From: an uncultured Oscillospiraceae bacterium
Lineage (GTDB): Bacteria; Bacillota; Clostridia; Oscillospirales; Oscillospiraceae
Assembly (NCBI GenBank): GCA_934621665.1
Contig: CAKTUT010000003.1
Location: 1 to 23,634, forward strand
Reading direction: 5' to 3'
Length of the DNA stretch: 23,634 bases
The translations under genes were made by a program, and so were the position numbers. The notes below the pieces were generated by a model. It saw only the letters and a program-made list of their open reading frames with translations. It was not told where the DNA came from and searched no databases. Each line of letters begins with the position of its first letter. Positions within the stretch are counted from its first letter, which is position 1. Shown one piece after another: positions 14,765 through 21,872 of the stretch.

Positions 14765-15736
14765 TTAGAACAGGCCGCTTGAGCCAAGCTTCTTCGTGGC
14801 CTTGTTTGTCAGCAGAATCAGCAGCAGCGAGACAAGCGACTTGAAGAAGCTGACCGCCGTTGTATAGGAGAAATTGCTGTCCACGATGCCCACGCGATAG
14901 ATGTAGGTGTCAAATACGTCCGCCACCTCATACACCGCCGGGCTGTACATCGTGTAGATCTGCTCAAAGTTATCGGACAGAATCCGTCCCATCTGCAAAA
15001 TCAGCATGATGGCGATAATCTCGCTGATGGCGGGGAGAGTAATACGAAAGATCTGCTGGAACTTGTTCGCACCGTCCAGCTCCGCCGCCTCATACTGCTG
15101 AACATCGACGTTGCTGATGGCGGCCAGATACACAATTGTGCCATAGCCCACCGTTTTCCACAGTTCGCTCAAAATCAGCAGCGCACGGAAATACTTTGTC
15201 GAGGTCATAAAGACGATGGGCTTGATGCCAAACTGACTGAGCAGCGCGTTGAGCGGTCCCTCCGTACCGACCAGAATCTGAAGCAGTCCCGATACGACGA
15301 CCCACGACAGGAAATAGGGCATATAGGTGATGGTCTGCGTGGCCTTTTTAAATGAGCGGATGCGAACCTCATTGAGCAGCACCGCAAGAATAATCGGCGC
15401 GGGGAAGCAGAACAAAAGCCGCAGGAGACTCAGAGAGATTGTGTTCTTCATCAGGCGCGGGAACTGGTTTGAGGAGAAGAACGTTTTAAAGTGGCGCAGG
15501 CCGACCCAGTCCGCATCAAAGATGGCCTTGATGCCGCCAACCGCGCCCTTGTAGTTTTTAAACGAAATGATCAGACCGTACATCGGCAGATACTTGAATA
15601 CGAGGAAGTACAAAAGTCCTGGCAGCACCATCAGATGGAACATCCAATAGCGGGAGAAGAACGTCCGGAATTTATATCCGAAGCTCTCACGCTCTGCCAG
15701 CGTCCTCGGTTTGGAGCTAGTTGTCGATTTTGCCAT
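14765..15736 (-). CDS. Carbohydrate ABC transporter permease (LplB-like)
   Basis: A 323-residue permease of the MalF-like half of the importer. The N-terminal tail is long and charged, spans begin at about residue 32 (FHLMVLPGLLYFLVFKYLP), and the EAA loop lies at 216-235 (EAAELDGANKF, then RITLP). It has the LplB hallmarks YLPMYGLIISFKNYKG near 50 and W(V)GLRHFKTFF near 78-87. It starts 14 bases downstream of the amidohydrolase gene and is followed closely by the LplC-like gene, so all are in one transcript. GAGAGGAAACC precedes the ATG. Confidence 0.94.
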   Translation of the reverse strand: MAKSTTSSKPRTLAERESFGYKFRTFFSRYWMFHLMVLPGLLYFLVFKYLPMYGLIISFKNYKGAVGGIKAIFDADWVGLRHFKTFFSSNQFPRLMKNTISLSLLRLLFCFPAPIILAVLLNEVRIRSFKKATQTITYMPYFLSWVVVSGLLQILVGTEGPLNALLSQFGIKPIVFMTSTKYFRALLILSELWKTVGYGTIVYLAAISNVDVQQYEAAELDGANKFQQIFRITLPAISEIIAIMLILQMGRILSDNFEQIYTMYSPAVYEVADVFDTYIYRVGIVDSNFSYTTAVSFFKSLVSLLLILLTNKATKKLGSSGLF

Positions 15737-15750
15737 GTTGGTTTCCTCTC

Positions 15751-16929
15751 TTACTGTTCAGCCGCAGTCTTTCGATAGACGGACACGCCGTTCTGATATA
15801 CCTCGGTCACGTTGCGCACGTCGGAAATGTTTTTGGATGGATCGCCCGCCACAATCAGAAGATCGGCAGCCAATCCCGGCTTTACCGCACCGGTCACGTC
15901 GCCCAGATCCAGAACTCTTGCCGGATTTTCCGTAGCGGTCTGGATGGCCTGAAGCGGCGTAATGCCGTAGTCCACCATGTATTCCAGCTCCCGGTACGTG
16001 ATCACGCCCTCGCTGTCCGCCGGAACGTCCGTACCGGCCAGAACCGTCACGCCGGTATCATAGAGCTTCTTAAAGTTTGTGCGATAGGCCTCTGCCGCGC
16101 GCTGATAGCTCTTTGCCGCCGCGTCGCTGCGTCCGGCAAACTTCTTTGCCACCTCAGAGTAGACCATCATTGTCGGCGTCCATGCAATGCCTTTATCGCG
16201 CATCGTCTCAGCCTGATCCACGGTCATATACGTTCCGTGCTCAATGGTGTCAACGCCTGCGTCGATGCACATCTGCACGGTGCAGTGCATTCCGGAGTGG
16301 ACGGCCACCTTGTGCTTTCTGCGGTGGCACTCATCCACCGCCGCGTTCAACTCCTCCTGCGTAAATTCAGGAATTTCCTCGCGGCGGCTGGTCAGCAGCT
16401 TAATCCACTGCGCGCCGTCCATGATGTTCTGGCGCACGCGCTTGCGAAGCGCCCACGGGCCGTCAGCAATATCACCGCCGTCTGGGAATTCGCTTCCGTG
16501 GCCGCCGGTCATGCAGATGCCGTTGCCGCAGGGAATGATGCGCGGGATGGCTGTGGAGATATAGCCGTTTTCCTTTGCCCAGACAAGGGATGCAACAAGC
16601 TTATTCTTGTCCGCCACCGAGCGCAGCGTCGTCACGCCAAGCGTCAGCGCCTGCTCGGCGTTGTGAAGCGTTGCGTAGGCGTGTGCAAAGTCGCTTCCAG
16701 CAAAGCCGAACGGCTTATTAAAGGCGCTGATGTGCACATGCATATCAATCAGTCCCGGCATCAGCGTGCAGCCGGGATAGCACACATCGGGCGTTTTGCC
16801 CTCTGCCGTCAAGGTGGCCATCGGAATGATACGGACAATTTTGCCGCTCTGCCTGCTGATTTCCACCACATGGTTTTCCAGCACGGTTTTCCCGTCGCCA
16901 AGAATTACTCTGTCCGCCGCAAGGATCAT
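15751..16929 (-). CDS. Metal-dependent amidohydrolase (imidazolonepropionase/prolidase-like)
   Basis: A 392-residue cytoplasmic TIM-barrel hydrolase with a split beta-sandwich (residues 1-55 and ~340-385). Metal and catalytic residues are visible: HVH at 64-66, Lys177 (IKLL, probably carboxylated), His211 (VAVHSG), His231 (IEHGT) and Asp301 (LAGTDVP). This matches the two-metal amidohydrolases annotated as imidazolonepropionase-related or Xaa-Pro dipeptidase-like, which open cyclic amides, lactams, lactones or N-acyl bonds. There is no histidine-catabolism gene around, so the substrate is more likely tied to the imported carbohydrate. The start at 16929 is chosen because GGGGGAG sits 6 bases before that ATG; an in-frame ATG at 16944 overlaps this ribosome site. 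It lies between the aldose epimerase and the importer permease genes. Confidence 0.85.
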   Translation of the reverse strand: MILAADRVILGDGKTVLENHVVEISRQSGKIVRIIPMATLTAEGKTPDVCYPGCTLMPGLIDMHVHISAFNKPFGFAGSDFAHAYATLHNAEQALTLGVTTLRSVADKNKLVASLVWAKENGYISTAIPRIIPCGNGICMTGGHGSEFPDGGDIADGPWALRKRVRQNIMDGAQWIKLLTSRREEIPEFTQEELNAAVDECHRRKHKVAVHSGMHCTVQMCIDAGVDTIEHGTYMTVDQAETMRDKGIAWTPTMMVYSEVAKKFAGRSDAAAKSYQRAAEAYRTNFKKLYDTGVTVLAGTDVPADSEGVITYRELEYMVDYGITPLQAIQTATENPARVLDLGDVTGAVKPGLAADLLIVAGDPSKNISDVRNVTEVYQNGVSVYRKTAAEQ

Positions 16930-16999
16930 GTTCTGCTCCCCCATTCAATCGTTTCCCCAAACCGCACGCGCAATCCGTTTATTTCCCTGCGCGGGCGGC

Positions 17000-18016
17000 T
17001 TAAATTCCGTTCTGCGCAAAGCGCAGCGTTGTTTCGCTGTGTCGTGTTTCGCCCGCCTTGAGGTACGGCATCTCGCCAAGCCCCGAGTGCAGGCAGTCGC
17101 TGAGATACATCGGCTCAAAACAGATACCGCAGCGGCCGGTATAGACCGCGCCGTCCTTGCCCGGATAGCGCATATCGCCAAAGTCCGCCAAATATACGTG
17201 CACGCATGGCATATCTGTATAAACCGACATCGAAAGTCCTGATTTTAACTCGGTCAGCACGGCGGCAGGCTCGCCGCTGCGTACATCCAGTGCAAAATCG
17301 TGATCAAGGTCGCCGTCCAGCTGCGCCGCGCGCTCAGACAGCATTGCACCGGCCGTGAAGTCCATCGGCGTGTTTGCCACGTCAAGCAGCTTCCCAGACG
17401 GCTTTCCGCCGCAAAGCGGCTGATAGCGGTGCGATAAGAGCTTCAGATGCTGCGCGTCCGCGTTGCCCGCGCCGTTTCCAAGTAAATTAAAATACATATG
17501 GTTGCTGATGCCGCAGATGGTATCCGCATCGCTCGTCACGTCGTATTCCACGCGGACGGTGCTGCCCGCCAGCAGCCGGTATGTTACATCCAGTGTCAGC
17601 GTGCCGGGATAACCCTCCTCGCCGTCGGGACTGACGTAGCGGTAGCGAATGCAGTCCGTCTCCAGATGCACTGTCTGAAATACCCGCTTGTCAAAGCCGC
17701 GGCAGCCGCCGTGTGCGTGATCATCGCCGTGGCTGCGGCTGAGTGAAACCTCCCGGCCGCCCCGCGTATAGCTTGCGCCGCAGATTTTCCCCGCATAGCG
17801 CCCAAGCGTCGCGCCAAACATCGGTCCTTTTTCCAGCTGCGCCGAAAGCTTGCCAAAGCCCAACAATACATCGCGTCCGGCCACCGTCATGGCGACCGCC
17901 GACGCGCCGAGATTTGTCACCGTCAGCGAAATGCCATCCTCGCCGCGCAGCGTATACAAAAAGACTTCCTGCCCATCGGCAAAAAATCCAGCGCCTCTTA
18001 CGTCCAGTTCTTTCAT
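17000..18016 (-). CDS. Aldose 1-epimerase (mutarotase)
   Basis: A 338-residue galactose-mutarotase-like beta-sandwich enzyme interconverting alpha and beta anomers of a free aldose. Family motifs: FGATLGRYAGKI (67-78), HAHGG with His102, SNHMYFNLLG with His173 (general acid), LDHDFAL (237-243) and CFEPMYLSDCLH with Glu301 (general base). Here FETQxxPDA is replaced by FEPMYLSDC, within the normal variation of the family. The start at 18016 is supported by AAGGAG 7 bases upstream; a longer frame reaches back into the kinase gene. It begins 11 bases after the PfkB stop. It would supply the correct anomer to the isomerase after GH2 cleavage. Confidence 0.92.
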   Translation of the reverse strand: MKELDVRGAGFFADGQEVFLYTLRGEDGISLTVTNLGASAVAMTVAGRDVLLGFGKLSAQLEKGPMFGATLGRYAGKICGASYTRGGREVSLSRSHGDDHAHGGCRGFDKRVFQTVHLETDCIRYRYVSPDGEEGYPGTLTLDVTYRLLAGSTVRVEYDVTSDADTICGISNHMYFNLLGNGAGNADAQHLKLLSHRYQPLCGGKPSGKLLDVANTPMDFTAGAMLSERAAQLDGDLDHDFALDVRSGEPAAVLTELKSGLSMSVYTDMPCVHVYLADFGDMRYPGKDGAVYTGRCGICFEPMYLSDCLHSGLGEMPYLKAGETRHSETTLRFAQNGI

Positions 18017-18027
18017 ATCCGCACTCC

Positions 18028-18999
18028 TTAAATCAGGCTGTGCGCCGCGTAATATGCCTGCCACTTCTCAGACAGCGCCGTGTCAATTTCACCGGTTTCC
18101 AAAAAGCGCATCACGGTTTTCAGATCGGGAATACCCGCACGCCCGCCCGGGACGGTGCACTTGATTGCCGACACTGCCGAGGAAAAACGCGCCGTTTTCT
18201 CCGCGCTCCAGCCCTGAAGCAGGCCGTAAATAAACGCGCCGTGGAACGTATCGCCCGCGCCGGTGGAATCGGCCACGCGGATACCCGCAAACGCGGGCAG
18301 CCGGAAAAAGCCGTCCTTGCTCACGCCTGCGCAGCCCTTTGCGCCAAGCGTCACAACCGCAATCTCGCATCCGCGCGTGCACAGCTGACGAAGTCCCTTT
18401 TCCAAAGCCTCGTCGCTGCGCGCCGCGCCGAACATTCCCTCGAAGAAGAACTCAGAGCAGATAAATACGTCGATCATCGGAAGCATCTGCTCGGTTGCGG
18501 CATTATAGCGGTCGGCATCATACACCGTCTTGCCGCCCGCCGCATGAATCCACTGCGCCGCGCATTTTGATGCGTCGCTTGCATTCCACAGGTGCAGATA
18601 CTGCGCATTTTCAATCAATTTCCGGTCAAGCTGCTCAGGCTTTACCGTGGGCATATCGTATTTTCCGATAAAGCTACGCCCGCCGGTCGACTGCTCAGCG
18701 AGGCAGATTGTAAGGTTTGTTTTCTGGTTAAGCACCGTCATATAATCGGTGCATACGCCGCAATCATCCAGCTCCTGTCTGCAAAAGCGTCCCGCGGCGT
18801 CGTCACCTACCGTACACATCAGCGCGCATGGCACGCCAAGACGGCTGAGCGCCACCAGCGCGGTCGGCACTTTACCGCCACCCTGACTGGTTGTGTGCAG
18901 CAGCGCCGCGGCCATGTCGGTAGCCGGGATTTTGTCTGTCGCGGCGGTAAAATCAAGGCACAAATCGCCAATACCGACAACTTTGATCTCCTGATTCAT
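18028..18999 (-). CDS. PfkB-family carbohydrate kinase
   Basis: A 323-residue ribokinase-fold sugar kinase. The N-terminal signature GGGKVPTALVALSRLG (40-55) and the C-terminal ATP/anion-hole signature DSTGAGDTFHGAF (244-256, catalytic Asp250) are both present. It phosphorylates a sugar hydroxyl, here most plausibly the ketose formed by the isomerase, giving the substrate for the class II aldolase. Its start overlaps the stop of the preceding AllA-like gene (ATGA at 18999-18996), so it is translationally coupled. PfkB substrate cannot be read from sequence alone; tagatose-6-phosphate, fructose, ketodeoxy sugars or other ketoses are possible. Confidence 0.92.
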   Translation of the reverse strand: MNQEIKVVGIGDLCLDFTAATDKIPATDMAAALLHTTSQGGGKVPTALVALSRLGVPCALMCTVGDDAAGRFCRQELDDCGVCTDYMTVLNQKTNLTICLAEQSTGGRSFIGKYDMPTVKPEQLDRKLIENAQYLHLWNASDASKCAAQWIHAAGGKTVYDADRYNAATEQMLPMIDVFICSEFFFEGMFGAARSDEALEKGLRQLCTRGCEIAVVTLGAKGCAGVSKDGFFRLPAFAGIRVADSTGAGDTFHGAFIYGLLQGWSAEKTARFSSAVSAIKCTVPGGRAGIPDLKTVMRFLETGEIDTALSEKWQAYYAAHSLI

Positions 19000-19481
19000 T
19001 TACGCTCCCCGCATTCTGCGATTTCAATCTGCTCGTCTCCTGACAGCATTACAAACCTGGTGTCGTTTCCAAATGTGAACGCCGGAAGAATCAGCAGTAC
19101 ATCCACCGGCTGCTCCTCCACGGCAAACTGCGCGCCGTGCACCACGCCCGGATTCAGCCGCACCAGCGTGCCCTTGGGCGCGCGGAACGCGTGAAGCTCC
19201 GCCGCAAAGGGATTGCCTGGCACGGGGCTTCCCACGAAAAACAGGCAGTCGCCGTTCATCGGCAAAAAACCCTCGCTTGTAAAGCAGTGGTATTCCAGCA
19301 TCGTTGCCACACACTCATTTCCCACACGGGCAAGTCCCGCTGTGGTCACCGTCTGCCCCAGCGGCAGCTGCATCAGGTCTGGATAAAAACCTGCGCCGTC
19401 TCCGGTCTCATAGAGGTTGACGTATTCGCCATAGGGGCGGAACGCTTCCGGCGTCAGCGGCTCAACTACGATTTTTTTCAT
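18996..19481 (-). CDS. Ureidoglycolate lyase (AllA)-like cupin protein
   Basis: A 161-residue cupin-type protein. The opening VEPLTPEAFRPYGEYVNL and the later REFxx-like core (ATMLEYHCFTSEGFLPMNGDCLFFVG, 59-84; PGVVHGAQFAV, 111-121) match the ureidoglycolate lyase/hydrolase family PF04115. There are no allantoin or purine genes around, so true ureidoglycolate breakdown is unlikely. Members in sugar operons could act on sugar-derived acids or be cupin isomerases; this is inference. GGAGAG precedes the ATG. It sits between the aldo/keto reductase gene (14 bases after its stop) and the PfkB gene, to which it is coupled by overlapping stop and start codons. Confidence 0.75.
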   Translation of the reverse strand: MKKIVVEPLTPEAFRPYGEYVNLYETGDGAGFYPDLMQLPLGQTVTTAGLARVGNECVATMLEYHCFTSEGFLPMNGDCLFFVGSPVPGNPFAAELHAFRAPKGTLVRLNPGVVHGAQFAVEEQPVDVLLILPAFTFGNDTRFVMLSGDEQIEIAECGERK

Positions 19482-19495
19482 TCTGTCTCTCCGAA

Positions 19496-20440
19496 TTAAC
19501 CGAAAATTTGATGATACGTCTCGTCAAATTTCGCAAAGCACTCGGCAGGCAGCAGCGTATCAAACGCCTGTGCGTTTCTTCTGGCGCGCGCCTCGTTTTT
19601 TGTGCCAACCAGCGCGGAGGTCATACCACTCTGCGCGATGACCCACTGAATCGCGGCGTCGGCGGTGGAGATGCCGTGCTGCGTGGCTGCTGCCTCAACC
19701 ACGTCCACCAGCTTGCGGCAGCGGCTGAATTCCGGCTCTTTGAGGAACGGATAGAAGAATGTACGGCGGTCGCCCTCGGCAAAGGTAGGCTCAGTCTTAT
19801 ACGCACCGCTCAGCATACCGCCGGCAAGAGACGCATATGACAGCACGCCGACTTTGTTTTCATCGCAGAACTTGACCAGATTTTCATTCTCGCGCGTCAG
19901 CATCGAATAACGGAACTGCGCACAGTCAATCGTGCCATACTGCATAGCCTCGGCCAGCTCCTCCTGCGAGTAGTTGGACAGGCCGATCATACGGATCTTG
20001 CCCTCCTTACGCAGCTCTTCCATCGTGCCGATGCTCTCGGCAATCGGCGTGTTGGGATCTGGATAGTGGAAGAAGAAAAGGTCAATGTAATCAGTTTTCA
20101 GGCGGCTGAGCGATTCATCCACGTCATGGCGGATGGCCGCGGCCGAAAGATCGTGATCCATATTGTTGATGGCAGGGTTAAAATGTGCGCCGCCCTTGGT
20201 AGAAAGGATAACCTTGTCGCGTCGGCCCTTGAGCGCCTCGCCCACGATGTTCTCTGAACGGCCCGCACCATAGCTTGCCGCCGTGTCAACGAGTGTAATG
20301 CCGCTGTCAAGCGCAGCATGGATGATCTTCACCGCCTCCTGCTCGTCAACCGCACCCCAGACATTACCGGCCAGTTCCCACGTGCCGAGCGCCACACAGG
20401 AGCATTCAATCTCCGTCTTACCAATTTTACGATACAGCAT
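19496..20440 (-). CDS. Aldo/keto reductase
   Basis: A 314-residue NAD(P)H-dependent oxidoreductase with an (alpha/beta)8 barrel. The catalytic tetrad is complete: Asp52 (VDTAASYG), Tyr57, Lys82 (STKGG) and His125 (FFHYPD). The C-terminal coenzyme region (QWVIAQSGMTSALVGTKN) is typical of the family. It is the first gene of the sugar operon, about 197 bases after the predicted transcription start. It may reduce the aldehyde released by the aldolase, or oxidise/reduce the sugar itself. The ATG at 20440 is chosen because GGAGGG is 4-5 bases upstream; a TTG start four codons earlier would include the ribosome site. Confidence 0.92.
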   Translation of the reverse strand: MLYRKIGKTEIECSCVALGTWELAGNVWGAVDEQEAVKIIHAALDSGITLVDTAASYGAGRSENIVGEALKGRRDKVILSTKGGAHFNPAINNMDHDLSAAAIRHDVDESLSRLKTDYIDLFFFHYPDPNTPIAESIGTMEELRKEGKIRMIGLSNYSQEELAEAMQYGTIDCAQFRYSMLTRENENLVKFCDENKVGVLSYASLAGGMLSGAYKTEPTFAEGDRRTFFYPFLKEPEFSRCRKLVDVVEAAATQHGISTADAAIQWVIAQSGMTSALVGTKNEARARRNAQAFDTLLPAECFAKFDETYHQIFG

Positions 20441-20518
20441 AAAACCCTCCAAAAATTTCGCGTTTGCGTTCTATTTGTTAATTTTGTACGAAAAGCAGGT
20501 AGTAAAATTGTGCATATC

Positions 20519-20541
20519 GTTTGTCATTCTTGTTGACAAAC
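20519..20541. promoter_or_regulatory. Candidate operator (8-bp inverted repeat)
   Basis: GTTTGTCA (20519-20526), a 7-base spacer, TGACAAAC (20534-20541): a perfect inverted repeat of operator size that covers the -35 box of the plus-strand promoter. The GTTTGT/ACAAAC half-sites resemble operators of the ROK repressor XylR. A repressor here would block the YesL-like gene directly and could act as a roadblock to the operon transcript. Confidence 0.5.
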
Positions 20542-20561
20542 CGAAATCAAACCGTTATAAT
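20533..20561 (+). promoter_or_regulatory. Consensus promoter of the YesL-like gene
   Basis: TTGACA (20533-20538), a 17-base spacer and TATAAT (20556-20561): a perfect sigma-A consensus. Transcription would start near 20568, giving a leader of about 155 bases before the ATG at 20724. That leader runs across the operon's own promoter, which points the opposite way. Confidence 0.75.
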
Positions 20562-20643
20562 GTGAATAAATCGACAAAAACCACCGTTTTCTTGGTGAAT
20601 TTTCGCAAGTTTCTTCGCTGCTCCGGCTGGATTTGTTATCCAC

Positions 20644-20672
20644 AGTATACGGCAGCGCATCGTATTTGTCAA
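20644..20672 (-). promoter_or_regulatory. Promoter of the 12-gene sugar operon
   Basis: On the minus strand there is TTGACA (20672-20667), a 17-base spacer and TATACT (20649-20644), 11 of 12 consensus bases. Transcription would start near 20637 and leave a leader of about 197 bases before the aldo/keto reductase start. I recognise no riboswitch in the leader. Confidence 0.7.
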
Positions 20673-20674
20673 TA

Positions 20675-20693
20675 TAGTTATCAAACTAAATTT
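20675..20693. promoter_or_regulatory. Candidate ROK operator next to the operon promoter
   Basis: Contains an imperfectly spaced palindrome TAGTT-ATCA-AACTA (20675-20688) and the 17-base sequence GTTATCAAACTAAATTT (20677-20693), directly upstream of the operon -35 box. The 17-mer matches 14 of 17 positions of a sequence in the ROK gene leader (22961-22977). The CAAACTAA half resembles XylR-type half-sites. Confidence 0.45.
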
Positions 20694-20723
20694 ATTTATG
20701 TGTATTCACGTAGGAGGTTACAC

Positions 20724-21872
20724 ATGCATTTCTCGCTGCATTCACTCTTTAGCCTGCCCGATTTTGGTAAAACGGGCGCGCAATCGCTCCCACAAACGCG
20801 AAAAGAGCTTTTCTTTTCCGTTCTGCATCAGTATCGGTTTTCCATCTTCCTTTTCAGTCTTGGCTGCGCAGTACTGCTTTTGCCCGCTGAAATCTGGACG
20901 TTTGTGCATCTGCTGCTCCTCAAGCGCTATCTGACCGTACCGGAGGCTACGCTCCCGTCCGGCTGGCTCAGCCGCTATCTCCTCGTCCTCATTCCACTGA
21001 CCGCCGTCTCTGGCCCGTTTCTGGCAGGTCCTGTGCGCATCATCCGCAACTGGGCGCGCGGCGAAAGCGCAAATCCCGTCTGTGTCTTTCAAGAAGCAGT
21101 CAAAACCAGCTGGAAGCAGACGCTTCTTCTGACGTTTCTCACGTCATGTCTGCCGCTGCTGCTCTATTCCGTCGTGCTCTACCGTCAGGCCTCCGGCACC
21201 GGCATATTGGCAACCGTTATTTTCTGGGCGCTCATTATCATCAGCGTTCTGTGGCTTTTGATGCTGCCGCTGCTGTTCGTCATCGCCGTGACGTACGACC
21301 TGCCATTTTCCCATATTCTCTGGGACGGCATATACCTGACGTTTCGCCATTTTGGCCGCGCGCTCAAGCGCTTTTTGCTCTCGCTCATCCCGCTGGCGGT
21401 GCTGCTGTTCGCGTGCGCGGCATATCCTTATGCATTCGCGTTGCTCACCGCGCTGTATTTTGCGCTGTACGTACTGTTTTTTTATGGTCTGCACGCGCTG
21501 CTTAGCGCATCGTATGCAAACGAGGTCTGTGAAAACGAGCTGAACATTCACATTCCCGGCACACTCGGACAAAGCTTGAGTCCGCGTGCAAAAACGGCGT
21601 TCCGGGTTAACCCGGAACGCCGTTTTGTCGTTTTCTGTTCAAATTTCCGCCCGCCCGATTTGAGCGTCCAGATACAAATTGGATACCGCATAGCCCGCGC
21701 CGCAGATACACGCGTAGTCATCCTCCGCTTCGCCCTTGACCGAGTACTGCGAGAACTCCACCGTCAGATCACCGTGCGATACCAGTTGGTTATACTTGCG
21801 CAGTTCCTTGCGGATCATCTCCAGAAAATCATCACCTGCACGTGCGTACATCCCCTGAATAATGACCTTTGA
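20724..21872 (+). CDS. DUF624 (YesL-like) membrane protein; frame runs through its terminator without a stop
   Basis: A polytopic membrane protein of the type often found beside LplABC sugar importers; its role is unproven. The recognisable part is about residues 1-285: a soluble start (MHFSLHSLFSLPDFG), then about five hydrophobic spans (around 38-60, 83-105, 135-155, 160-190, 220-260), with a FLAGPVRIIRNWARGE loop typical of the family, ending near NIHIPGTLG. The start is certain: TAGGAGG lies 6 bases before the ATG. The expected stop just after this point is missing. The frame continues through the palindromic terminator at 21591-21626 and ends only at 21872, overlapping the ROK gene antisense by 234 bases. 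The last ~95 residues have no membrane or family character. TGA at 21577 lies in the +1 frame, so a one-base indel, a sequencing error or a true non-stop mRNA are all possible. Confidence 0.7.
   Translation: MHFSLHSLFSLPDFGKTGAQSLPQTRKELFFSVLHQYRFSIFLFSLGCAVLLLPAEIWTFVHLLLLKRYLTVPEATLPSGWLSRYLLVLIPLTAVSGPFLAGPVRIIRNWARGESANPVCVFQEAVKTSWKQTLLLTFLTSCLPLLLYSVVLYRQASGTGILATVIFWALIIISVLWLLMLPLLFVIAVTYDLPFSHILWDGIYLTFRHFGRALKRFLLSLIPLAVLLFACAAYPYAFALLTALYFALYVLFFYGLHALLSASYANEVCENELNIHIPGTLGQSLSPRAKTAFRVNPERRFVVFCSNFRPPDLSVQIQIGYRIARAADTRVVILRFALDRVLRELHRQITVRYQLVILAQFLADHLQKIITCTCVHPLNNDL
21591..21626. terminator. Bidirectional terminator between the YesL-like and ROK genes
   Basis: A perfect 36-base palindrome (left half AAAACGGCGTTCCGGGTT) with T-runs on both strands, so it can end both convergent transcripts. 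It is 12 bases past the ROK stop codon but lies inside the open frame of the YesL-like gene. Confidence 0.9.

Noticed and set aside
15721..17061. Plus-strand open frame (446 codons)
   Set aside because: Antisense to the amidohydrolase gene, which has all metal ligands; translation is Arg/His-rich without motifs.
18996..19481. Allantoin/purine degradation gene
   Set aside because: No other purine-catabolism gene lies in the window and the gene is coupled to a sugar kinase.
6182..20440. Standard sulfoglycolysis (sulfo-EMP) operon
   Set aside because: The logic is similar, but the hallmark GH31 sulfoquinovosidase and AGE-type isomerase are missing; kept only as one possible analogy.
20505..20530. 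Possible catabolite-repression (cre) site
   Set aside because: The minus-strand TGACAAACGATATGCA is two bases too long for the cre pattern; no good match was found in the operon leader.
20441..20643. Riboswitch or T-box in the long operon leader
   Set aside because: I see no conserved riboswitch core, T-box sequence or leader terminator; the region is AT-rich with only operator-like repeats.
20283..20723. N-terminal extension of the YesL-like frame upstream of ATG 20724
   Set aside because: It overlaps the aldo/keto reductase gene and crosses the promoter region; TAGGAGG fixes the start at 20724.
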